Assembly: GCA_043778625.1 (NCBI GenBank)
Contig: JAYWFU010000063.1
Location: 1 to 23,458 of the forward strand
DNA from: JACMRI01 sp043778625
GTDB taxonomy: Bacteria; Bacteroidota; Bacteroidia; UBA4408
Direction of reading: 5' to 3'
DNA: 23,458 nucleotides
The position numbers were made by a program, and so were the translations under genes. The notes under the pieces are model-generated. The model was not told the DNA's origin. It saw only the letters and a program-made list of their open reading frames with translations, and did not search any database. Positions 15,564-23,458 of this stretch are shown here, one piece after another; position 1 is the first letter of the stretch, and every line of letters begins with the position of its first letter.

Positions 15564-17132
15564 CTATTCCTTCACAATTTTTAATTGTTCAATCGTTTCA
15601 TTTTCTAACAATAATCGCACAACATACACTCCGCTAATTAACTCATTTATAGGCACTACTATAGTAGGGCTGTTTAGGTTAGTGTGCGTTGCTATCGTTT
15701 GCCCTAATAAATTAGTAATGCTTAGACTACTAATAGTTTGTGGTGCAGTAATGGTAATGTTATTTTGCGCAGGGTTGGGGTATGCTATAACTTTAGCATT
15801 TGTGTTGGTTAAATTTAAGCCAGTAATTACACTACAATTAGCTGCGGTACTAACAGTCATTGATGCCACTGTAAGCGGTATGTTTTTAATAGCTAATGCT
15901 AATGTATCTACAGCATAAAAATATTTGTTAACACTATAGTCTAATGAGTCGCTAAATGGCGCAAAAGCAGTATCGTTACATAATGTTTCTTCTTGTGCGT
16001 TAGTTCTGTTTACATAAATAGTATCATAACCATTGGTTTTAAAAAAATGAAACGATTCGTTAGCCGCATTAATAAAGCAACTGCCCGACGTAGCTATTGA
16101 TGTAGTGGGTATTGTGTTAAAGTAACGTGCGCCTACGGTGTTTAAATTACTATCTAACCGCACGGTTTTAAACCCCTGTAAACCATTGGCAACATTAGCC
16201 TGCCCTGTAATTAATAGGTTATTTGCATTAAAAAACACTTGCTTAACAGTTACGCCGTTAATAGTACGTGTTACCGTTTCATTAAGTAGGGAATCTAACA
16301 CTCTTATTAACACTGGTCCAGGGTCCGATGGCCCTACACGAGTGCTGGCTACCGTAACTAATTTGCCATTAAGAATACCTGCCGTAATACCTCCAAAACG
16401 AGGGCTTGACGGCGTACTTAACGACACCTTTTGCAATATAGTACCCGCACTATCCATACGTATAATTATAGGGTTACCCTGCACGCCTGCATAGCCTGAG
16501 CTTGTAATATATATTTGAGTATTATTTTTAACTACAATATCGCCTGCGTATTCGTCCCAGGCGGTGTTACCAAAATACTTAGTCCATAATACCACTCCGT
16601 TAGTATCTAGCTTGGTAACAAACAAATCGTTATTGCCAAACGAACCATAATAAGTACCTAACACGTACACATTGCTTTTGTTATCAGTGGTAACACTTGT
16701 TACTAAAGAACTAGTGCTATCCACGGTTATCAATTTTTTCCAAGCTAACGTATTGGTAGCTAGGTTATACTTGAACACTGCACCTTGCTCAGCTACTGAA
16801 TCAGTAATGGTGGCGGTGCAATACAACATATTACTTTGTTGATGCACCTTGTTTACCTGCACATCAGCGTTAGCTATAGTTATTGTTTTAACACTAGTGG
16901 CATTACCTGTGTTTTTGTTAAACTTAGTTATACCCACATGCCCCGTGTATTGTACCTGCCCATAATAATTAGCCAGCAAAACTGTTGATGTATTATACTC
17001 TGTACTATACACCACGCTTGACAATGCGTGATTAAGCACATCGTTAGCTATTATTGTTTTTTGATACGTAGTTTGTGCCGCAGCTATATTTGCTGTTAAT
17101 GCAATAACGGTAAGTACTCTTATTATTTTCAT
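15564..17132 (-). CDS. Secreted beta-propeller-like protein with T9SS type A sorting domain
   Basis: The 522-residue protein has a signal peptide (MKIIRVLTVIALTANIAAAQ). Its body is made of repeated beta units of the SBBP/propeller kind, for example NVYVLGTYYGSFGNNDLFVTK followed by a D-x-x-G turn and VLWTKYFG. A type A sorting domain fills the last 72 residues (451-522): YPNPAQNNITI, SSLSITNLLGQTI, ELISGVYVVRLL and a basic end KIVKE. This domain routes proteins across the outer membrane through T9SS, where it is cut off. The body has no catalytic motif I recognise; it is probably a surface or secreted structural protein. The stop is followed closely by the amidohydrolase gene (52-base gap), so they may be co-transcribed. 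Confidence 0.9.
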   Translation of the reverse strand: MKIIRVLTVIALTANIAAAQTTYQKTIIANDVLNHALSSVVYSTEYNTSTVLLANYYGQVQYTGHVGITKFNKNTGNATSVKTITIANADVQVNKVHQQSNMLYCTATITDSVAEQGAVFKYNLATNTLAWKKLITVDSTSSLVTSVTTDNKSNVYVLGTYYGSFGNNDLFVTKLDTNGVVLWTKYFGNTAWDEYAGDIVVKNNTQIYITSSGYAGVQGNPIIIRMDSAGTILQKVSLSTPSSPRFGGITAGILNGKLVTVASTRVGPSDPGPVLIRVLDSLLNETVTRTINGVTVKQVFFNANNLLITGQANVANGLQGFKTVRLDSNLNTVGARYFNTIPTTSIATSGSCFINAANESFHFFKTNGYDTIYVNRTNAQEETLCNDTAFAPFSDSLDYSVNKYFYAVDTLALAIKNIPLTVASMTVSTAANCSVITGLNLTNTNAKVIAYPNPAQNNITITAPQTISSLSITNLLGQTIATHTNLNSPTIVVPINELISGVYVVRLLLENETIEQLKIVKE

Positions 17133-17159
17133 AGTAATGGTTTATTGTTGATTTATAAA

Positions 17160-17200
17160 TTAAACGTCCTACAACAGCGTTTGTGTTACAGGACGTTTAA
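17160..17200 (-). terminator. Terminator of the respiratory operon
   Basis: TTAAACGTCCT (17160-17170) pairs perfectly over 11 bp with 17190-17200, around a 19-base apical region. It lies 24 bases downstream of the coxA stop on the minus strand and is followed by AT-rich sequence rather than a pure T run. Confidence 0.6.
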
Positions 17201-17223
17201 TAATATATTAGTAAAATTATTAA

Positions 17224-19095
17224 TTAGTGTGCCATATCGGCCTCGTGTGCCTTTAATGGAGTGGTTTGCGGTACAAAGTCATCTTCCATATCGGGGCGGC
17301 TATAATCATAAGCCCAACGATGCACCACTGGTAACGACCCGTGCCAGTTACCGTGTATATGCTCCACTGGAGTTGTCCACTCTAAAGTGTTTGATCTCCA
17401 AGGATTGGTATTGGCATCAGCACCTTTGTACATTGAGTAAAAGAAATTGAACAAAAATATAATTTGTGCCAATGCTCCAAATATTGCAAAACAAGTAATT
17501 AACACGTTGATATCTACTAAGTTATTAAACATTTCAAAAGCTTCAATACTGTAGTAACGACGAGGTACACCTGCTAAACCTAAAAAGTGCATTGGAAAAA
17601 ATATTCCATAAACAGCAATCATAGTTGCCCAGAAGTGAAAATAGCCTAATGTTTTATTCATCATACGACCAAACATTTTGGGAAACCAGTGGTATACACC
17701 CGCAAACAAACCAAATATGGCCGAAGCACCCATTACAATATGGAAGTGAGCTACCACAAAGTAAGTATCGTGTACGTTAATATCCAAGGCTGAGTCGGCT
17801 AATATAATACCCGTTAAACCACCAGTGATAAATGTAGATACTAAACCAACTGCAAACAACATAGCAGGTGTGTATTGTATGTTACCCTTCCACAAAGTAG
17901 TGATGTAATTAAACGCTTTTACTGCTGATGGTATGGCAATTAACAAGGTGGTAAATACAAACACTGAACCCAAAAACGGACTCATACCTGTAATAAACAT
18001 GTGGTGCCCCCATACAATGAATGATAAGAATGCAATGGCCAATATAGAACCAATCATAGCACGATAACCAAAGATGGGTTTACGTGAGTTGGTAGCTACA
18101 ACTTCGGACGTAATACCCAAAGCTGGTAACAATACAATATACACCTCAGGGTGACCTAAGAACCAAAATAAGTGTTCGTACAATATTGGCGAACCGCCAG
18201 TTTGCTCTAAAGCTTGTCCTCCAATAAATATATCCGACAAATAAAATGATGTTCCAAACCCTCTATCCATTATTAGCAATACTACTGCTGATAGCAATAC
18301 TGGAAATGATAATACACCTAAAATTGCGGTAACAAAAAATGCCCAAATAGTAAGTGGTAGGCGAGTCATTTTCATGCCCACGGTGCGTAAATTAACTACC
18401 GTTACAATATAATTTAACCCACCTAATAATGATGAAACTACAAAGAATGTCATTGATACCAACCATAGCGTCATACCCAAACCTGAACCTGGCATTGCTT
18501 GAGGCAAGGCTGATAGTGGTGGATAAACTGTCCAACCGCCTGATGCTGGACCTGTTTCAATAAAAAACGAAGCTACCATTATGGCTGATGAAATAAAGAA
18601 GAACCAGTATGATAACATGTTTAAGAACCCTGAAGCCATATCACGTGCCCCAATTTGAAGGGGAATGAGTAAATTACTAAATGTTCCGCTTAATCCACCT
18701 GTAAGTACAAAAAATACCATTATGGTTCCGTGTATAGTAACCAATGCTAAGTACATATTAGGGTCAAGTACTCCTCCTGGGGCCCATTTACCCAAGAAAA
18801 CTTCCAATATAGGAAAACTCTTGCCTGGCCATGCTAATTGTAATCGAAAAAATATTGACATCGTCATAGCAATAACTCCCATAACAATTGCAGTAAGCAA
18901 ATATTGCTTAGAAATCATTTTGTGGTCGGTGCTAAACACATATTTTTCTATCCAGTGCTGGTCATGATCATCGTGATCATACGATAAATCATCATGGTGC
19001 GCTACACTATTTATGCCGTTATTAACAGCTGAAGAAACTAAGCTTTCGTTGTTGTCAACAACGCTAATACCTGAGGATTCGTTTAGATTGCTCAT
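17224..19095 (-). CDS. coxA: Cytochrome c oxidase subunit I (A1-type haem-copper oxidase)
   Basis: Subunit I reduces O2 to water at a haem a3-CuB centre in the inner membrane and pumps protons. The 623-residue protein has about twelve helices. Low-spin and high-spin haem ligands are in TIHGTIMVFF and VHDTYFVVAHFHIVMG. GHPEVY gives CuB ligand His315, Glu317 of the D channel and Tyr319 of the His-Tyr crosslink, placing it in the A1 subfamily. HH at 364-365 completes CuB. IPSAVKAFNYI keeps the K-channel Ser and Lys, and GARDMA keeps the D-channel entrance Asp. An amino-terminal tail (33-47) is rich in His and Asp. It is the last gene of the ACIII-oxidase operon, 53 bases after coxB. Confidence 0.97.
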   Translation of the reverse strand: MSNLNESSGISVVDNNESLVSSAVNNGINSVAHHDDLSYDHDDHDQHWIEKYVFSTDHKMISKQYLLTAIVMGVIAMTMSIFFRLQLAWPGKSFPILEVFLGKWAPGGVLDPNMYLALVTIHGTIMVFFVLTGGLSGTFSNLLIPLQIGARDMASGFLNMLSYWFFFISSAIMVASFFIETGPASGGWTVYPPLSALPQAMPGSGLGMTLWLVSMTFFVVSSLLGGLNYIVTVVNLRTVGMKMTRLPLTIWAFFVTAILGVLSFPVLLSAVVLLIMDRGFGTSFYLSDIFIGGQALEQTGGSPILYEHLFWFLGHPEVYIVLLPALGITSEVVATNSRKPIFGYRAMIGSILAIAFLSFIVWGHHMFITGMSPFLGSVFVFTTLLIAIPSAVKAFNYITTLWKGNIQYTPAMLFAVGLVSTFITGGLTGIILADSALDINVHDTYFVVAHFHIVMGASAIFGLFAGVYHWFPKMFGRMMNKTLGYFHFWATMIAVYGIFFPMHFLGLAGVPRRYYSIEAFEMFNNLVDINVLITCFAIFGALAQIIFLFNFFYSMYKGADANTNPWRSNTLEWTTPVEHIHGNWHGSLPVVHRWAYDYSRPDMEDDFVPQTTPLKAHEADMAH

Positions 19096-19148
19096 CTTAT
19101 TATAGTTTATAAATTAGTTATGTAAATTTAGATATTATTTTTAAATAA

Positions 19149-20159
19149 TTACTTCGCGGCAACAATTTTTGTTGTAGAATCTGCGGGAACACTTAACATT
19201 TCTGCTAATGTTTTTTGCTCTGCTAACCATTTTTTATAATCAGCAGGAGTATCTACTACTATATCCATTTGCATGTTCCAGTGTGAAGACCCGCATATTT
19301 TGGCGCACATTAGTACGTACTTGAACTTAGGATTTTTCAACTTTGCCTGCATTTCAGCGGTAGTAAGTATCGGTTTAAAATGAAACTGAGTGCTCATGCC
19401 TGGTACACAGTTCATTTGCGCACGAAAGTGTGGCATATAGGCCGAGTGTATTACATCACGTGAACGAAATCTAAAATTAACGGCTTCGCCTACAGGTATA
19501 TGAAACTCTCCCTTAACTACCTTATCATCTTGGCTGGTTTTATTATCCATTAATATACCTAGTTCATTAGCCCCTTCAATTTTCATATAATTGTTAGGAC
19601 CTAGCTTATTATCAGCTCCAGCATAGCGTGCCGTCCAGTTAAATTGTTGCGCGTACAGCTCTATTTCATTAGTTCCCTCGTTAGCTAAGCTAGTAATTTG
19701 GTTCCAACTTTTAATACCGTAAGCAATAACTATTGTTAATACTATGGCTGGTATTACGGTCCATATCATTTCTATTTTATTATTGTGTGCATAAAACACA
19801 GCTTTTTGCTTATCTTTTCCTGAATATTTCCACGAAAAGTAAGCTAAAAATATATGTGTGATTACGAATGGTATGAATATAATAACTAGGTTCAAATTCA
19901 TTAACCAATCCACAATAACCCCATGCTCTGATGCTGACTCTGGCAACAAACGAGGGCTATATTCTACCAATTGCCAAAGTATAAAAGCAAAGAAAGCTAC
20001 AAAATAAGCAACAAATATTTTTCCCTGCAGGGTATTGTCTTTTTCGCTCACGCTTTCATTAAAACTACCTTTCATTTTGCGTGAAAGATTATACACGTTC
20101 ATCAACTGCCAAAATGCATACATACACAATGCACCTACTACTAAAACTAATTTTGCCAT
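19149..20159 (-). CDS. coxB: Cytochrome c oxidase subunit II with CuA site
   Basis: This subunit takes electrons from a c-type cytochrome (here probably ActE or a soluble partner) through the binuclear CuA centre and passes them to subunit I. The 336-residue protein has an extra amino-terminal helix (3-21), further helices at about 50-65, 88-108 and 130-150, then a periplasmic cupredoxin domain. CuA ligands are His238 (DVIHSAYMP), Cys285, Cys289, His293 and Met296 in CAKICGSSHWNM. The usual CSEIC loop reads CAKIC, which I recall as common in this phylum. There is no fused cytochrome c domain, so it is an aa3 rather than a caa3 form. It lies between actF and coxA with gaps of 39 and 53 bases. 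Confidence 0.96.
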   Translation of the reverse strand: MAKLVLVVGALCMYAFWQLMNVYNLSRKMKGSFNESVSEKDNTLQGKIFVAYFVAFFAFILWQLVEYSPRLLPESASEHGVIVDWLMNLNLVIIFIPFVITHIFLAYFSWKYSGKDKQKAVFYAHNNKIEMIWTVIPAIVLTIVIAYGIKSWNQITSLANEGTNEIELYAQQFNWTARYAGADNKLGPNNYMKIEGANELGILMDNKTSQDDKVVKGEFHIPVGEAVNFRFRSRDVIHSAYMPHFRAQMNCVPGMSTQFHFKPILTTAEMQAKLKNPKFKYVLMCAKICGSSHWNMQMDIVVDTPADYKKWLAEQKTLAEMLSVPADSTTKIVAAK

Positions 20160-20198
20160 GATTTTATAATTTTTAGTTTAATTTTAATTAATCTATTA

Positions 20199-21374
20199 TT
20201 AAATACTATGATTTAATGCCTCTTGTAGCATTGGGTGGTTTTTAGCAATAAGCGGACTTGCTGCCAAGTTACGCATTACTACAAACATAAATAAACCTCC
20301 AAAAAATGCTGTTGCTCCAATTTCACTCCAACCAAAATAATAGTTACTACCTACCGTGCCTGGCATTATCATTAGGTATACATCTAACCAATGCCCTACT
20401 AATATAATAATGGCGGCAGTAGCTACAATACTAATTTTACGTTTAGCATCACGAGTCATTAGTACTAGGAATGGAGTAATGAAATTTACTGCAAAGTTTA
20501 ATAAGAATAATGGGCGATAAGTAGTAAAACGAGGTATAAAATAAGCTACCTCCTCGGGTAAATCAGCAAACCACATTAGCATCATTTGTACAAACCATAG
20601 GTAGGTCCAAAATACTGAGAAGCCAAACATAAATTTACCAATATCGTGTAAGTGGCTTTCTTTTAAACCTGGTAATAAGCCTTGACGTTTTAAAAACACG
20701 ACTATTAAACCAATCATTGATAAACCTGATACCCAGCCCGATGCAAATACGTACCAACCAAATAAGGTAGAGAACCAGTAAGGGTCAATACTCATGATGA
20801 AGTCCCAAGCCATCATTGATGACGATACTAGATAAAGCACTAAAAATGCCGCTGCAAATTTGCGATTTTTCATATACATTGAGGTACCACCTATTTCATC
20901 TTCGGCCAACGCATTTTTACGTATAAAAAACGCAAACGAAATCCAAATAACAAAATATATAAACATGCGTATTGAAAACGATGTTACATTTAAAAATGCC
21001 GCTTTTTTGGATAAATGATGATCTAGTACCCCTGCCGACCATGAGTAGATATCCTTATGACCAAATATAAAAATGATAAACATGAACGCTGCCGCAAACG
21101 GAATGTAAGTACTCATGGCTAATGGTATACGCTTAATAATTGCGCTCCAACCTACTTCGGCTACGTATTGAATACTCACAAAAGCCAAGCCAGCCAAGGC
21201 TATTACCATAAAAAAGAAATTACCTAATAGCAAGCTTGCCCAAGTTCGAGTCATATCCTTAACACCACCCTCTAATTCGGGAGCGTTTATTGCTCCTAGA
21301 ACAATGCCTAAAACGCCTACTACCATTAGTGTAATAGCTATTAATTTGTGTCGTTGTGTAAATGTAAAATTCAT
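20199..21374 (-). CDS. actF: Alternative complex III membrane subunit ActF (quinone-binding subunit 2)
   Basis: ActF is a polytopic NrfD-like relative of ActC in alternative complex III, the quinol:cytochrome c oxidoreductase that replaces bc1. The 391-residue protein has roughly ten hydrophobic helices; clear ones start at ITLMVVGVLGIVLG, LLLGNFFFMVIALAG, YIPFAAAFMFIIFIFG and FAAAFLVLYLVSSS. Conserved-looking segments are SWSAGVLDHHLSKKAAFLN and WDFIMSIDPYWFSTLFGWYVF. No cofactor motif is expected for this subunit. Assignment rests on this character plus position between actE and coxB. Confidence 0.92.
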   Translation of the reverse strand: MNFTFTQRHKLIAITLMVVGVLGIVLGAINAPELEGGVKDMTRTWASLLLGNFFFMVIALAGLAFVSIQYVAEVGWSAIIKRIPLAMSTYIPFAAAFMFIIFIFGHKDIYSWSAGVLDHHLSKKAAFLNVTSFSIRMFIYFVIWISFAFFIRKNALAEDEIGGTSMYMKNRKFAAAFLVLYLVSSSMMAWDFIMSIDPYWFSTLFGWYVFASGWVSGLSMIGLIVVFLKRQGLLPGLKESHLHDIGKFMFGFSVFWTYLWFVQMMLMWFADLPEEVAYFIPRFTTYRPLFLLNFAVNFITPFLVLMTRDAKRKISIVATAAIIILVGHWLDVYLMIMPGTVGSNYYFGWSEIGATAFFGGLFMFVVMRNLAASPLIAKNHPMLQEALNHSI

Positions 21375-21414
21375 AATTACCGTTTAATGTTATAATTTAA
21401 TGTTTTGTGAGCTA

Positions 21415-22074
21415 CTATTTTTTTGCAATTACTGGCATAACCGTCGCTTTAACTTTAGCAGTATCTGTAGCAGTTGCCATACCCGATTCATCTTTAATAC
21501 CTAAGCCCTCGCGCTGTAGTTTGTTAACATAACATACCAGTTCCCAACGTTCGGTTTTATTTAATTGTGATGCATGGCTACCCATTAGTCCTTTACCAAA
21601 GTGTAGGGTATGAAACATTTTTCCGTCAGGCAATGCTTTGTGAGCATCATCATAATAAGAAGGTACAGGAAACGGTTCTCCTTTTACTTTTATTGACCCC
21701 ACACCATCGCCTTTTTCGCCGTGGCAGTGTATGCAATACTTAGTAAATAATTCTTTAGCATTAGTTTCAGCCTTGGCTATATCAGTTAACGGATTTTTTA
21801 ACGCTATTCCGGCAGCCTCATAACCCTCAGCAGTATTGGCAAACTGATAAGGTTCAAATCCACGTGCAATAGTACCAGCAACTGGTATTTTAGCAGTAGG
21901 TACCATTTCGCCATTTAATTTGGTTTGCGAGTAGGTTTCTAACGCAGGACCACGGTACATATCGGGCATATATTCTACGCCAGGGCTTAGTGGGTCGTGC
22001 TTACAACTACTCAACGCCAACGCGGCAACGGTAGCACTTGCAAGTAATAAGTTATGTGGTGTGTTCATTTTCAT
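21415..22074 (-). CDS. actE: Alternative complex III monohaem cytochrome c lipoprotein ActE
   Basis: ActE is the monohaem c subunit of alternative complex III, likely handing electrons to the oxidase. The 219-residue protein has a lipoprotein signal with lipobox LALSSC (Cys24), so it is anchored to the outer leaflet of the inner membrane. The segment PDMYRGPALETY after it is characteristic of ActE. The haem motif is CIHCH (Cys114, Cys117, His118), and Met164 in GKGLMGSHASQL is the probable second axial ligand. The tail after the cytochrome fold is a short Ala/Thr/Lys-rich extension. The second ATG six bases on is an alternative start. Gap to actD is 28 bases. Confidence 0.95.
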   Translation of the reverse strand: MKMNTPHNLLLASATVAALALSSCKHDPLSPGVEYMPDMYRGPALETYSQTKLNGEMVPTAKIPVAGTIARGFEPYQFANTAEGYEAAGIALKNPLTDIAKAETNAKELFTKYCIHCHGEKGDGVGSIKVKGEPFPVPSYYDDAHKALPDGKMFHTLHFGKGLMGSHASQLNKTERWELVCYVNKLQREGLGIKDESGMATATDTAKVKATVMPVIAKK

Positions 22075-22102
22075 TTCGCTATAATCTTATCTAATACTAG
22101 GG

Positions 22103-22618
22103 TTATGCTACAATTTCAACCGCACCATGGGCACGTAATTCATTTACTATTTCTTGCTCTTTTGATGGGTCTTTTATCAATACCTTCATTGCAAAGTGGT
22201 CGTCGGTAATACGATCGTGGATGTGTGGTGCTGTTACTCCTGGCAATAATTTACTACGTAAGTAAAATGTAATAACCATTCCGTGAGCGGTACACAATAC
22301 CGTACCTTCAAACGTAACTGGGATAAATGCAGGTAAGTTTTTCCAGTAGGCAAAGTTTGGCTTCCCTCCTATTTCCATAGGCCAATCGTTAATCATGGTG
22401 TACCAAATAAGCAAACTTATTAAACACAAACCTATGCAACCATAAATAAATGCACATATTGATATACGAGATGAATTTAAACCCAACTCATGGTCGAGAC
22501 CGTGTATTGGAAATGGCGAAATTACGTCCTTAATTTTTACTCCCTTACTGCGCAATGGTTTAATGCTATGCATTACCGCATCGTCATCATTAAATATTGC
22601 ATAAATGTATTTGCTCAT
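22103..22618 (-). CDS. actD: Alternative complex III subunit ActD (DUF3341)
   Basis: ActD is a small membrane subunit of alternative complex III without a cofactor. The 171-residue protein starts with a ferredoxin-like cytoplasmic region (YIYAIFNDDDAVMHSIKPLR, then VISPFPIHGLDHELGL, the family hallmark). Two membrane helices follow at about 52-76 and 97-120. The C-terminal region contains HDRITDDHFAMKVLI and ends in a GAVEI strand. It lies 20 bases after actC and 28 before actE, matching the conserved operon. Confidence 0.94.
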   Translation of the reverse strand: MSKYIYAIFNDDDAVMHSIKPLRSKGVKIKDVISPFPIHGLDHELGLNSSRISICAFIYGCIGLCLISLLIWYTMINDWPMEIGGKPNFAYWKNLPAFIPVTFEGTVLCTAHGMVITFYLRSKLLPGVTAPHIHDRITDDHFAMKVLIKDPSKEQEIVNELRAHGAVEIVA

Positions 22619-22638
22619 TGTATCTAGTTAATTATCTA

Positions 22639-23458
22639 TTAATGATTGTGTACTAACTCTTGTTCTTTCTGCTGCTTTTTTGCTTGAGTACTTGACGATT
22701 TTACAATCGTTTTTAACTCACTCATCGCTATTACTGGAAAGAATTTAGCAAACAACAAGAATAATACAAAGAATAATCCTAACGAACCAATGAATATACC
22801 TACTTCAGTGAACGTTGGATGGTGCATACTCCAGCTTGAAGGTAAAAAATCACGGTGTAACGACGATACAATAATTACATAACGCTCGAACCACATTCCT
22901 ATATTTACAAATATGGATACTACAAATGTTAATGCTACTGAAGTACGAGCTTTCTTACTCCAAAAAATTTGAGGCGAAATTACGTTACACGTCATCATAC
23001 TCCAATACGCCCACCAGTAAGCTCCTGTAGCACGGTTAACAAAACAATACGATTCGTACTCCACGCCACTGTACCAAGCTATAAAAAACTCTGTAATGTA
23101 AGCGCAACCTACTATTGAACCCGTAATCATAATTACTCGGTTCATCATATCAATGTGGTAAATGGTAATGTAAGCTTCTAAATTTAAAATCTTACGCGTA
23201 ATAATTAATAGTGTTTGTACCATTGCAAACCCTGAGAAGATTGCTCCTGCAACGAAATACGGAGGGAAGATAGTTGCGTGCCAACCTGGTATTAACGAAG
23301 TTGCAAAGTCCATAGATACAATAGTGTGTACTGAAAGTACTAAAGGAGTTGATAACCCTGCTAATACTAAGGAAACTTCCTCAAAGCGTTGCCAGTTTTT
23401 GGCAGTACCCATCCAACCGAATGATACAGTACTGTAAAAACTCTTACGCCAAGGGGCT
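22639..23458 (-). CDS. actC: Alternative complex III quinol-binding subunit ActC (NrfD-like), 5' end outside window (partial)
   Basis: The frame is open to the right edge, so the gene begins beyond 23458. The Met at 23412 is internal: the preceding residues APWRKSFYSTVSFGW belong to the conserved ActC sequence. ActC is the NrfD/PsrC-like membrane subunit that binds menaquinol. Visible helices include EEVSLVLAGLSTPLVLSVHT, FVAGAIFSGFAMVQTLLII and IGSLGLFFVLFLLFAKFFP. The segment SMDFATSLIPGWHATIFPPYF is typical of the family. The C-terminus is hydrophilic, rich in Gln/Lys and ends in VHNH. actA and actB are expected further right. Confidence 0.95.
   Translation of the reverse strand, partial: APWRKSFYSTVSFGWMGTAKNWQRFEEVSLVLAGLSTPLVLSVHTIVSMDFATSLIPGWHATIFPPYFVAGAIFSGFAMVQTLLIITRKILNLEAYITIYHIDMMNRVIMITGSIVGCAYITEFFIAWYSGVEYESYCFVNRATGAYWWAYWSMMTCNVISPQIFWSKKARTSVALTFVVSIFVNIGMWFERYVIIVSSLHRDFLPSSWSMHHPTFTEVGIFIGSLGLFFVLFLLFAKFFPVIAMSELKTIVKSSSTQAKKQQKEQELVHNH

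Noticed and set aside
19321..19340. CAKIC in place of CSEIC in the CuA loop as a loss of function
   Set aside because: All five CuA side-chain ligands are present; the Glu position contributes only a backbone oxygen, and Lys there appears usual for the phylum.

Overview
The window comes from an AT-rich member of the Bacteroidota. Three things point there: two secreted proteins of the type IX secretion (T9SS) kind, a cytochrome c oxidase preceded by the alternative complex III subunits ActC-ActD-ActE-ActF in the order known from that phylum, and the near absence of Shine-Dalgarno sequences. I cannot name a genus. All but two genes lie on the minus strand.

Layout. 1-1547 holds the amino-terminal part of a secreted repeat/adhesin-like protein with a T9SS-style C-terminal region, cut by the window edge. 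1663-3684 is an exported M13 zinc metallopeptidase. 3733-5025 is a UDP-sugar dehydrogenase. 5062-6661 is a two-gene module: an ABC-type ATPase (AAA_15/AAA_21-like) followed by a small protein with a PD-(D/E)XK-like nuclease core. It is bracketed by a perfect 48-bp direct repeat that contains the start region of the dehydrogenase. 6729-8303 holds a PAP2 phosphatase and ObgE. 8454-9419 (+) is an RluF-type pseudouridine synthase, facing YciH/SUI1 and chorismate synthase across a shared terminator. 10924-11691 (+) is a YbfF-like esterase. 11843-14044 is a large RloC-like AAA_13 ATPase with a zinc-hook motif. 14231-17132 holds an exported Ntn-type amidohydrolase fused to a membrane domain and a complete T9SS cargo protein. 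17224 to the right edge is a respiratory operon: actC (partial), actD, actE, actF, coxB, coxA.

How the genes work together. The right-hand operon encodes quinol oxidation by alternative complex III, with electrons passing through ActE haem c to an A1-type haem-copper oxidase. The middle is a housekeeping stretch (ObgE, RluF, YciH, AroC). It is interrupted by two AT-richer insertions that each carry a P-loop ATPase of the kinds used in phage defence. The better candidate for something undescribed is the 5067-6702 cassette. Deleting exactly 1636 bp would restore an ordinary 67-bp gap between PAP2 and the dehydrogenase, and the ATPase ATG sits in exactly the sequence context of the dehydrogenase ATG.

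No tRNA, rRNA, CRISPR array, recognisable transposase or integrase was found. No gene-free stretch exceeds 300 bases; the longest are 14045-14230 and 11692-11842.
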